Shown: positions 7,042-13,773 of the stretch, piece after piece
How positions within the stretch are numbered: position 1 is the first letter of the stretch
How the letters are laid out: each line of letters starts with the position of its first letter
From: Candidatus Fraserbacteria bacterium RBG_16_55_9
Lineage (GTDB): Bacteria; Bipolaricaulota; Bipolaricaulia; RBG-16-55-9
DNA length: 14,079 bases
Direction of reading: 5' to 3'
NCBI GenBank assembly: GCA_001778455.1
Contig: MFGX01000067.1
Span: 2,569 to 16,647, forward strand
The notes under the pieces: model-generated
Databases searched by the model: none
Told to the model about the DNA's origin: nothing
What the model saw: only the letters and a program-made list of their open reading frames with translations
Translations under genes and position numbers: made by a program

Positions 7042-7856
7042 TCTAGCCCCTGCAGAAACTCGTGGATATTTCTCCCCAAATGCTCGACATCATATCCACC
7101 TTCAAGCACCGCAAACATGGGAAGCTTTAACTGAGCAATACGTCTGCCGATCTGGCGATAGCAACCGGAGCTTAGTCCCAGTGAAGCCAACGGGTCCCGC
7201 TCGTACGTATCGAAGCCCGCCGAGATCGCGACTTGTGCAATGCCTGTCAAATCAGCCTCTCTTAGCGCTCGATCGAGCGTGTTCAAGTATTGTTCGTCTC
7301 CGCAATGGAAGAAGAGCGGATAGTTATAGCAGTTTCGCTCAGAGCGCATGCCCGTCCCTGGGTAATTGGGTGAGCTGTGGAGCGAGATGAAAAGCACTTG
7401 TTCATCTCCTAGGAAGATGGCTTGAGTGCCGTCTCCATGATGGCCATCAATGTCTACGATGAGAGTCTTCTTCTGGGATGCGCTCACGGCAACGGCGATG
7501 TTGTTGAGGTAGCAGAACCCAGCGACTCGATCCCGTTTGGCATGGTGTCCTGGCGGGCGCATCATGGAAAACCCGTTCATCTGTGAGGCGAGAATGGCTG
7601 CCCCGGCGGCAAGCCGCGCATACTCATAGATATCGGGATACTTTGGGCAGTCCGGATCGTGGAGTTCTAGATTCTTTATGCGCTTCAAGTGCTCTGGAGT
7701 GTGCACTTTGAGAAGATCATCCTCACGCGCTGGCGAAGGCGCGATCCACTCATACTCGTCTTTCAGGAACTGGTAGGCTCTTCCCAGGCGCTCCGGGCTC
7801 TCGGGATGGCCAGGAGCTTCGAACTCTAAACAGCGTTCGCTGTAGATGATCTTCAT
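7023..7856 (-). CDS. Histone deacetylase-family (AcuC/HdaH-like) Zn-dependent deacetylase
   Basis: 277-residue arginase/deacetylase-fold hydrolase. The catalytic set is complete: the tandem His104-His105 in RPPGHHA, zinc ligands Asp137 and His139 in DIDGHHGDGTQ, the third zinc ligand Asp216 in SAGFDTYERDP, and the transition-state Tyr255 in LEGGYD. GHPESPERL (16-24) is the usual N-terminal signature. The length suits a single-domain bacterial form. Possible substrates are acetyl-lysine on protein, acetylpolyamines or other acetylated small molecules; the sequence does not decide. No signal peptide, so cytoplasmic. Its ATG overlaps the ruvA stop (ATGA on the minus strand), indicating translational coupling to ruvA. 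Its 3' end overlaps the convergent PKD lipoprotein gene by 19 bases. Confidence 0.93.
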   Translation of the reverse strand: MKIIYSERCLEFEAPGHPESPERLGRAYQFLKDEYEWIAPSPAREDDLLKVHTPEHLKRIKNLELHDPDCPKYPDIYEYARLAAGAAILASQMNGFSMMRPPGHHAKRDRVAGFCYLNNIAVAVSASQKKTLIVDIDGHHGDGTQAIFLGDEQVLFISLHSSPNYPGTGMRSERNCYNYPLFFHCGDEQYLNTLDRALREADLTGIAQVAISAGFDTYERDPLASLGLSSGCYRQIGRRIAQLKLPMFAVLEGGYDVEHLGRNIHEFLQGLDQQAGA

Positions 7857-8443
7857 CGAGATAGGAGTTCCAGTGCTCGCTTGATCAGTTCCTCTGTCTG
7901 CATCTCGCCATGAGTTGCTCGGGCCTCTTCCAGGGCTTGACGGGCTTCCCGCTCGCCAAAACCCAACGAGCGCGTAAGCGCGCGGAGCGCCACCTCATCT
8001 CGCCTGGTATAGGCTGGAAGCGGCTTCCCTCCCAGAGGGATCCTGGCAATCTTGTCCCTAAGCTCCAAGATGAGTCGCTCGGCCGTCTTCTTGCCGATGC
8101 CCTTGATCCCTGTCAAGCTTGTCGTGCTCTCACTTACGATCGCTTCCTGCAATCGTTGTGGGGTTGTGGCGGAGAGGATTCCGAGGGCGACTTTCGGGCC
8201 CACTCCCGTCACGGTCAGCAAGAGCTCGAAAAGCTCGCGCTCCTCGGGTGTGCTAAAGCCATAAAGTGTTATCTCATCCTCTCGCACATGGAGGTGCGTG
8301 TAGAGCTTGATCAAGCCTGTGCGATTGTAATGTTCTTCGCGAGTCACGCGGGAGGTGTAGATTCGATAGCCGATGCCGCCCACTTCCATGACCAGATACT
8401 CATCCTGAGACTCGACGATCATCCCTTCGAGATGGTGAATCAT
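7853..8443 (-). CDS. ruvA: Holliday junction branch migration protein RuvA
   Basis: 196 residues, normal RuvA length. RuvA tetramers clamp four-way junctions and load the RuvB motor. The N-terminal OB-fold (1-63) ends in the signature VREDEITLYGF. It is followed by two helix-hairpin-helix elements, VTGVGPKVAL (78-87) and IKGIGKKTAERLILEL (113-128), and the C-terminal three-helix domain that contacts RuvB (about 150-196; ALTRSLGFGEREARQAL). Start ATG at 8441-8443, with GAGGAA about 8 bases upstream on the minus strand. Neither ruvB nor ruvC is adjacent here; instead a deacetylase gene is coupled downstream. Divergent from the ctpA-like gene. Confidence 0.97.
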   Translation of the reverse strand: MIHHLEGMIVESQDEYLVMEVGGIGYRIYTSRVTREEHYNRTGLIKLYTHLHVREDEITLYGFSTPEERELFELLLTVTGVGPKVALGILSATTPQRLQEAIVSESTTSLTGIKGIGKKTAERLILELRDKIARIPLGGKPLPAYTRRDEVALRALTRSLGFGEREARQALEEARATHGEMQTEELIKRALELLSR

Positions 8444-8470
8444 ATCATTCGTTCCTCATGGGAGGCTTTT

Positions 8471-8500
8471 AGTGTACGAGAAGTCCGCACAGGAGAGCAA
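8471..8500 (-). promoter_or_regulatory. Possible ruvA promoter
   Basis: Minus strand: -35-like TTGCTC (8495-8500), 18-base spacer, -10-like TACACT (8471-8476; four of six). It is the best match in the short region upstream of ruvA, but the -35 box is weak. Confidence 0.3.
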
Positions 8501-8502
8501 GC

Positions 8503-8532
8503 TTGGAAGAGGTGGAGCTTCGGATGTATAAT
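8503..8532 (+). promoter_or_regulatory. Promoter of the protease-gpsA operon
   Basis: Consensus -10 box TATAAT (8527-8532) with -35-like TTGGAA (8503-8508; four of six) at 18-base spacing. Transcription would start near 8539, leaving a leader of about 24 bases that contains GGAGGT (8550-8555), 7 bases before the ATG at 8563. This decides the start of the protease gene: the longer frame beginning TTG at 8503 would start within the promoter itself. Confidence 0.6.
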
Positions 8533-8562
8533 GAATGGAACCGCCCTCGGGAGGTCGAGCGC

Positions 8563-10095
8563 ATGGAGCGCAAGCTTGTTGTCTGGCTGGCCATCGGTGT
8601 AATTGTTCTTGCTGTGACGATTCTGAGTCAGGGGTTCTTCTCTTCTCCCAACTCGAATCCCCAGGGCCAGCCACAGGATCGCGAGCAGTTCCTCGACCGC
8701 TTGTGGGAAGCGTATCAGAAGGCACAAGACAATTTCTATCAACCCGATCGCGTTCAGCAAGAGAAGTTGATGGAGGAAGCCATTCGGGGAATGGTGAAAG
8801 GACTGGGCGATCCCTACAGTCGCTTCAACACCAAAGACGAGTACGAGCGCTTTTCATCCGAGCTGGAAGGAGAATACGAGGGCATCGGAGCGTACATCGG
8901 TCTTCGCGATGGCCAGATCACCGTGATTTCTCCTATCAAGGGCGGACCTGCTGAACGACAGGGCGTCAGGTCCGGGGATAAGATCCTTGAGATCGACGGA
9001 GAGAGCACCCAAGGCTTCACGCCGGACGATGCCTCCCGCCGGTTGCGAGGCACGAAGGGCACGACAGTTACGATCAAAGTTCGCCACAGCGACGAGAGCG
9101 TAGAGGAGATCACCATTATGCGCGAGCGCATTCAGATCGATGCGCTCGAGCATAAGCTGCTCAGCCCTTCCATTGCGTATATTCGCATCAACAGTTTCAG
9201 TGCCACCGTGCCGAATGAACTGAGCGAGGCGCTCAAGGACCTGCAGAAGAAATCTCAGTCTATCCAGGGACTTGTTCTGGACCTACGAGGCAATGGAGGT
9301 GGCTATCTCCAGGTTGCCAAGCAGGTCGGCAGCACGTTCGTTGATCAAGGCCAGACGCTTCTCGTTGAGAAGAATCGTTCCAGTGAAGTGATCGATCGCA
9401 GCTTCGGGAATAACCTGCCGAACTGGCCTATCGCCGTGCTGGTTGACCAGGGGACTGCCAGCGCCTCCGAGATCCTGTCCGGCGCGATTCGCGATAACGA
9501 CATGGGCGTCCTCATCGGCCAGAAGACCTTCGGCAAAGGAGTCATTCAGACTCGCTTTGATCTCAGTGATGGCTCCGTGATCTGGTTGACCACGGCAGAG
9601 TATTTCACTCCGGACAGGCACGAGGTTCAAGAGGTGGGGCTCACACCGGAACCTGGCTTCTTGGTGGAGGATTGGTATCCGACTCTGCTGGATGTGCGTG
9701 GAGAACTACGAGCGTTCGATGAGTCTCTGCCGCAGTTTGCTTCTGCTTCTCACGCTGTTTTGCAGCAGCTGGCGAAACTTCTGGATCAACTTGCGGAACA
9801 GGCCAACGACGATGAGTATGAAGCGGCTCTACGTAAGCTGGGGGAGTTTGAGCAGCGCATCCATGCCAGCCCAGAAGAGCTGCTCAAGGGGACGGGCGTC
9901 GCAGGCGGCGAGAATGAGAGTCTGCTCGTTGCGCCCTTGCTGGACAAGCTGGTGAAACAAGTGGAACCTCTGCTTACGGAGCTGAGGACTCGCTTGGAAA
10001 AGAATGACCTGACTGTCGCCATCGACTGGCTGCAATCGCTGGCGATCAAGGGCAAACTCTGCCCTTGCGCGCCCGCTACTCCATCTGACCACTGA
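8563..10095 (+). CDS. ctpA: S41-family C-terminal processing protease (CtpA-like)
   Basis: 510 residues from the ATG at 8563, chosen for the GGAGGT 7 bases upstream and the TATAAT promoter before it. An N-terminal signal anchor (about 5-25) places the enzyme outside the cytoplasmic membrane. Next come a helical segment with MVKGLGDPYSRF, a PDZ domain (about 100-190; GIGAYIGL, VRSGDKILEIDG), then the S41 core. The Ser/Lys dyad is Ser300 in GTASASEI and Lys325 in TFGKG, with Gln329; this 25-residue spacing is that of known Prc/Ctp enzymes. After the core (ends near GLTPE) there is a C-terminal tail of about 130 mostly helical residues ending in a Cys-Pro-Cys-rich stretch. It cleaves envelope proteins in relatives. 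gpsA follows after 7 bases. Confidence 0.94.
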   Translation: MERKLVVWLAIGVIVLAVTILSQGFFSSPNSNPQGQPQDREQFLDRLWEAYQKAQDNFYQPDRVQQEKLMEEAIRGMVKGLGDPYSRFNTKDEYERFSSELEGEYEGIGAYIGLRDGQITVISPIKGGPAERQGVRSGDKILEIDGESTQGFTPDDASRRLRGTKGTTVTIKVRHSDESVEEITIMRERIQIDALEHKLLSPSIAYIRINSFSATVPNELSEALKDLQKKSQSIQGLVLDLRGNGGGYLQVAKQVGSTFVDQGQTLLVEKNRSSEVIDRSFGNNLPNWPIAVLVDQGTASASEILSGAIRDNDMGVLIGQKTFGKGVIQTRFDLSDGSVIWLTTAEYFTPDRHEVQEVGLTPEPGFLVEDWYPTLLDVRGELRAFDESLPQFASASHAVLQQLAKLLDQLAEQANDDEYEAALRKLGEFEQRIHASPEELLKGTGVAGGENESLLVAPLLDKLVKQVEPLLTELRTRLEKNDLTVAIDWLQSLAIKGKLCPCAPATPSDH

Positions 10096-10102
10096 GCCGG
10101 GG

Positions 10103-11134
10103 ATGCCATCTGCTGAGACGCTCGACGCTGCCGTGATCGGCGCGGGCAGCTGGGGGACAGCCATTGCGCGGCTGCTCGCGAGAAAGGGCCATCGGGTAAT
10201 CCTCTGGACGCGTGACCCTAAGCTGGCCTATGAGATCAACTCTCAGCATGAAAACTCGCGATACCTGCCGGGCGTGTCACTTCCCGATCAGCACTTCCAA
10301 GCTAGCAGTAGACTTGTGGATATCGCCGACCGGGATGCATATTTCATTGCTGTGCCTTCGTTTGCGCTTCGAGGCGTAGCCCGCCAATTGAAAAAGACTT
10401 TGGGGGAGAGCGCCCAACAAGCAACATGGGTCAGCTTGACCAAGGGCATCGAATATGACCGCGCAGATCAAGGCTTACTCACCATGTCTCAGGTGCTTCG
10501 TGAGGAACTGAACAGTGACCGCGTATTCGCGATGTCGGGTCCGAGCTTTGCTGAGGAAGTCGCGCGAGATTACCCGACTACAGTAGTGCTAGCTGGGAAG
10601 AGCGCACACCGAGCAAAGCGTCTTCAGCGCGTATTCATGACGGAGCGTTTTCGAGTCTACATCAGCGAGGATCGAATGGGTGTGGAGTTAGGCGGAGCCA
10701 TTAAGAATGTGATCGCGTTGGCTGCGGGTTGCTCCGACGGTTTGGGCAATGGGGACAACGCCAAAGGCGCCCTGATTGCCCGAGGTCTGGTCGAGATGAC
10801 ACGCTTGGGTATCGCCCTTGGCGCTCGCAAGGAGACGTTCTTTGGCCTGGCAGGCTTAGGAGATCTTGTGATCACCTGCATGTCGAAGAGGAGTCGCAAT
10901 CGCGCCGTGGGTGAACGCATTGGCCAGGGGGAAGCATTGAAAGAGATCCTGGTCAGTATGGAGATGGTTGCGGAAGGAGTCTATGCCGTGCGGGCAATCC
11001 ATCGCTTCGCGTGCGAGCGAGGAATTGACTTGCCCATCACGCGGGCGGTCTACGAAGTGCTCTACGAAGGAGCAACTCCACGTAAGAAACTCACGGAGCT
11101 CATGACCCGCGAGCCCAAGCGCGAAGAGATTTAG
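10103..11134 (+). CDS. gpsA: Glycerol-3-phosphate dehydrogenase [NAD(P)+]
   Basis: 343 residues, close to the usual length. It reduces dihydroxyacetone phosphate to sn-glycerol 3-phosphate in the cytoplasm, supplying the backbone of membrane phospholipids. The Rossmann dinucleotide motif is GAGSWGTA (13-20). The conserved SLTKGIE contains Lys114, SGPSFAEEV forms the hinge region, and GGAIKNVIALAAG carries the catalytic Lys201; GLAGLGDLVITC and RNRAVGERIGQG complete the C-terminal helical domain. The ATG lies 7 bases after the protease stop with a modest GGGG upstream, so it is very likely cotranscribed. It ends one base from the stop of the convergent lipoprotein gene. Confidence 0.97.
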   Translation: MPSAETLDAAVIGAGSWGTAIARLLARKGHRVILWTRDPKLAYEINSQHENSRYLPGVSLPDQHFQASSRLVDIADRDAYFIAVPSFALRGVARQLKKTLGESAQQATWVSLTKGIEYDRADQGLLTMSQVLREELNSDRVFAMSGPSFAEEVARDYPTTVVLAGKSAHRAKRLQRVFMTERFRVYISEDRMGVELGGAIKNVIALAAGCSDGLGNGDNAKGALIARGLVEMTRLGIALGARKETFFGLAGLGDLVITCMSKRSRNRAVGERIGQGEALKEILVSMEMVAEGVYAVRAIHRFACERGIDLPITRAVYEVLYEGATPRKKLTELMTREPKREEI

Positions 11135-11162
11135 ATTATTCAGAAGCTGCTGATTGAATAAT
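11135..11162. terminator. Inverted repeat between convergent gpsA and lipoprotein genes, possible bidirectional terminator
   Basis: Perfect 8-bp arms ATTATTCA (11135-11142) and TGAATAAT (11155-11162) enclose a 12-base loop, immediately after the gpsA stop and inside the last codons of the minus-strand lipoprotein gene. The stem is AT-rich with no following T-run, so as an intrinsic terminator it would be weak. It could instead act as a 3'-end stabilising hairpin for both transcripts. Confidence 0.35.
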
Positions 11163-11630
11163 TACTTTCCCACCCCGTAGATCCATCTCTAAGAACTTGT
11201 CTCCCTCTTCATCGGCCATGAGATCAATCCGTGTGAATTCCACCGTTGTACTTGATTTGGGTGAACCGACTGCCTTCACCTCCAGTTCCAGTATAACCCC
11301 GTTGGTCAGGCTACCACCCGGATAACCTGCAAGGAAAAGGGCCTTCCCAGCATCGTTGTCCATGGAGCTGGCAAAGACCTGAAAGCCGTTCTTGCCCGTG
11401 ATGTTCTGAATCTGGATTACCTCGGGGTCGAAGGTGAGCGCTCCTACGGGTCCTACTTGCATTACTTGCAGCCCCTCAAGGTTGAAGATAGTGATGTGCA
11501 ATAGGCCAGTCTCTCCCGGCTCCAATCGCAGATTTTCTACGAGCACAGTCGGTCTTGTAATTTGCATGCAGCCGCACAAGAGCAGGGTGAGCAATCCTAA
11601 GAGCCCGGCGGCTGTCGTTCGAGAGAGCAT
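11136..11630 (-). CDS. Small lipoprotein with a cohesin-like domain
   Basis: 164 residues from the ATG at 11628-11630, preceded by AGGAAGG on the minus strand. An upstream TTG at 11643-11645 is in frame and overlaps the previous stop (TTGA), but is less likely. The signal peptide ends in LCGC, making Cys21 the probable lipidated residue. The mature part (27-160) looks like one cohesin-type beta-sandwich: LRLEPGETGLLHITI, then the characteristic VGALTFDPEVIQI followed by an ITG turn, a Gly/Asn-containing middle, LTNGVILELEVKAVGS, and a closing strand with GGKVII. Cohesins bind dockerin modules, and the gene directly upstream in this operon encodes a dockerin-like module. I infer a membrane-tethered receptor for that protein. 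The alternative is an unrelated beta-sandwich carbohydrate-binding lipoprotein. Confidence 0.75.
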   Translation of the reverse strand: MLSRTTAAGLLGLLTLLLCGCMQITRPTVLVENLRLEPGETGLLHITIFNLEGLQVMQVGPVGALTFDPEVIQIQNITGKNGFQVFASSMDNDAGKALFLAGYPGGSLTNGVILELEVKAVGSPKSSTTVEFTRIDLMADEEGDKFLEMDLRGGKVIIQSAASE

Positions 11631-11641
11631 AGCCCTTCCTG

Positions 11642-13657
11642 TCAATGCAAGACGATCAGTCTTCTCACATCACTCTGCACGATCTGTCCTTGAGCGCCGT
11701 ATACCGTGACCGCGAACAGATAGACGCCGTTGGCAACCCGTTTTCCGTATTGGTCTTGCGCATGCCATACGAAATTGTTGTCCACGTGGTCTCGAGTGAA
11801 AATCCTCCGACCACCTAGGTCATAGATGTGAATGGTGTTCGCTGCTAAGCTCACGCGTGGAGTTGGTTTCTCAGTGATTGCTTTGCGGGACGCGTAGGTC
11901 GAAGAGACTGCGGCGGTCTTGAGGCTAATCTCGGCCATGTTTACTACGTCACGCCCATCAATGATGCCGTAGGGTACAGCTACATCGCAGGCAGCTTCTT
12001 CCAGATCTGTGGCCACGTGCAGTTCGAGCGCGATCTCCGCGCAGAGGATTGCGTCTAGAAGACCTATCGTGCCATCTCCGTTCGCATCGCCTTTGTGAAC
12101 GACGGTGGTGCGTGTAGAGTCATTGGATTCAGGAGTATCTGGATCATCTGTGAGCTGAGTGGTCTCGTTAGACCCGTTGCCATCGATATCAAACAGGGCT
12201 CTCCCTTGGTTAAAGATCTCTGCTCCGGTGGCGATTTCGTCATTCACTTGCACGCGGAAGCGGATGGCGACTTTCTCAGCGGGTGGGACCGTTCCATTCC
12301 AGGCGACGAGGTTGCTTACGGAGTCAAAGACAGCATCTCCTGTGGAAAATGTCAGCGAATCTTCTATGAAGTGGGTCCCGGCGGGGATGGGATCTTCGAA
12401 TTCATTGTCCGCGTTATCGGGTTGGGGAGCCGTGCTCGTGTTGCTGATCTCGATTTCGTACTCAAGTTCTTCTCCTGTGAGGAGGGGAGCGCCCGTGGGA
12501 TCTATCGCCTTCTTGGTGACGATCAATGTTGGGGCATTGATTGCTACAGTGAGCGTATCCGTGCCAACTCCGCCGTCGTCGTCTGTGATGGTGAGCGTGA
12601 TGGAGTAGTGACCAGCTGCGGAGTAGCTATGAGAGGGACTGAGCGCTCCGCTCAGGCTATTGCCATCTCCGAAATCCCACTGGATTACGTGAGTATCAGC
12701 GACGCCTGGGTCCGTGAACGAACCGGAAAAGTGTACAAGTTGCCCGACAGATACTGTCTGATCCGGTCCGGCATCTACCGCAGGGGGAGCATTGCGGATG
12801 GTGATTTGAACCGTATCGCTGTTGGTTCCGCTGTGGCCGTCATCCACGGTGAGCGTGGCGATGAAGGCGCCGTTGTCGGTATATGCGCGGAAGACGATGC
12901 AGCCGACGAGTGCCTCAGAGCCGTCGCCGGGATCCCAGGTGCACGTCAAGGAGTCGCTGTTGGGGTCCGAAGATGCAGAGCCATTGAGAGTGACCATAGA
13001 CCCCTCATCGGCTAGTTGATCAAGTCCGGAATTTGCGATGGGAGGCAGGTTCACTGTGGAGTTCTGAGCTTTCGGGGTGCCGCGAATGGGGTTATTGCCC
13101 ACGTCGATTCCGTTGTGTATGACCCCGTTATTGGTGACCCAGTTTGTGTCGGAGTCGGGCGTAAGTGGGTTGACTCGCTCCATAGTAGATCGAGTCGTAC
13201 TGTTGCCTGCAGGCCAGGAGCCACCGTTGCCATTGGCGCTGTCTATGGCCGTGCCGGCGGAATCTTTCAGGAATAGGGCTTCTCCCGAGTTAGAAAGAGC
13301 ACCGGCGTAGATCTTGTCTGCCGGAAGGTCGCTCACAGTGGTGTCGTCCGTACGTTCGAGCAAGAAAAATCCGTGAGCGGGGATGGTTCCCGAGAGTGTG
13401 ATATTGGGCGAACCGTCTGCAGCTACGAGTTTCCAGTTGGCAAGGTCAATCGCTTGATCCGTTGTGTTGAAGAGCTCTACCCACTCGTCGTTCGCGTCCG
13501 CTTGTGTCCCCATCCAAGCCACTTCGTTAATAACGATAGAGTTGGGTATGGCTGCGTGGGTGCCAGCGTAAGACATAAGCGCGATCACTGGCAGCAGAAC
13601 CGCGATGAATCCTAGAAGACGCTTTGTCTCTCGACTTGTAGTATATTTCTGATCCAC
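11642..13657 (-). CDS. Secreted multidomain surface protein: lamin-tail, two PKD, DUF11, dockerin-like, FlgD-like tail
   Basis: 671 residues. The signal peptide (basic start, hydrophobic 15-29) probably cleaves near AGTHAA (31-36). Domains in order: lamin-tail-like domain (38-135 or a little beyond; INEVAWMGT, EWVELFN, LSNSGEALFL); degenerate PKD 1 (203-287; WDPGDG); PKD 2 (291-374; WDFGDG); DUF11/conserved-repeat domain (377-518); dockerin-like region (521-580); FlgD-like/sorting-tail Ig domain (601-671; IYDLGGRRIF, YGKRVANGVYLF, ending RRLIVLH). The first dockerin loop DANGDGTIGLLD (524-535) has all expected calcium ligands. The second (DVAVPYGIIDGRD, 558-570) has lost ligands and carries a one-residue insertion. 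GTG start; no better start precedes the signal peptide, and the SD is weak. Cotranscribed with the cohesin-like lipoprotein 11 bases downstream. Confidence 0.88.
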   Translation of the reverse strand: MDQKYTTSRETKRLLGFIAVLLPVIALMSYAGTHAAIPNSIVINEVAWMGTQADANDEWVELFNTTDQAIDLANWKLVAADGSPNITLSGTIPAHGFFLLERTDDTTVSDLPADKIYAGALSNSGEALFLKDSAGTAIDSANGNGGSWPAGNSTTRSTMERVNPLTPDSDTNWVTNNGVIHNGIDVGNNPIRGTPKAQNSTVNLPPIANSGLDQLADEGSMVTLNGSASSDPNSDSLTCTWDPGDGSEALVGCIVFRAYTDNGAFIATLTVDDGHSGTNSDTVQITIRNAPPAVDAGPDQTVSVGQLVHFSGSFTDPGVADTHVIQWDFGDGNSLSGALSPSHSYSAAGHYSITLTITDDDGGVGTDTLTVAINAPTLIVTKKAIDPTGAPLLTGEELEYEIEISNTSTAPQPDNADNEFEDPIPAGTHFIEDSLTFSTGDAVFDSVSNLVAWNGTVPPAEKVAIRFRVQVNDEIATGAEIFNQGRALFDIDGNGSNETTQLTDDPDTPESNDSTRTTVVHKGDANGDGTIGLLDAILCAEIALELHVATDLEEAACDVAVPYGIIDGRDVVNMAEISLKTAAVSSTYASRKAITEKPTPRVSLAANTIHIYDLGGRRIFTRDHVDNNFVWHAQDQYGKRVANGVYLFAVTVYGAQGQIVQSDVRRLIVLH

Positions 13658-13684
13658 GCGGATCGCCCGCCTTTACCTAAAGGC
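13651..13684 (-). promoter_or_regulatory. Structured 5' leader over the start of the multidomain surface gene
   Basis: Two small hairpins abut the GTG start. GATCC-ACGC-GGATC (13651-13664) covers the start codon itself with a 5-bp stem, and GCCTTT-ACCT-AAAGGC (13669-13684) with a 6-bp stem lies in the SD region. Together they could limit ribosome access. Both are short, so significance is uncertain. Confidence 0.3.
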
Positions 13685-13716
13685 CCAGTAAGAGTGTAAG
13701 ACTCATTTTAACGTAT

Positions 13717-13745
13717 ATACTAACAGAAAGGAGGGGCTAAGTCAA
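13717..13745 (-). promoter_or_regulatory. Promoter of the dockerin-like / cohesin-like operon
   Basis: Minus strand: -35 TTGACT (13740-13745; five of six), 17-base spacer, -10 TAGTAT (13717-13722; four of six). Expected start near 13710 with a leader of about 53 bases. The -35 box lies inside an inverted repeat, AAGTC-AA-GACTT (13739-13750), which could be a repressor site. It sits between the GNAT stop and the surface protein gene, so this operon has its own promoter. Confidence 0.55.
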
Positions 13746-13773
13746 GACTTGAGTGCGCTAGGTCGGATTGTTC

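Noticed and set aside
8503..8562. Longer N-terminus of the protease from TTG at 8503
   Set aside because: It would begin inside the -35/-10 promoter elements, and the ATG at 8563 has a well-placed GGAGGT and starts directly before the signal anchor.
7910..8602. 230-residue open frame on the plus strand
   Set aside because: Antisense to ruvA, whose motifs are unmistakable, and it would run through the protease promoter.
12095..13015. 306-residue open frame on the plus strand
   Set aside because: Antisense to the PKD/DUF11 part of the surface protein; no SD, no domain, and the opposite frame is domain-rich.
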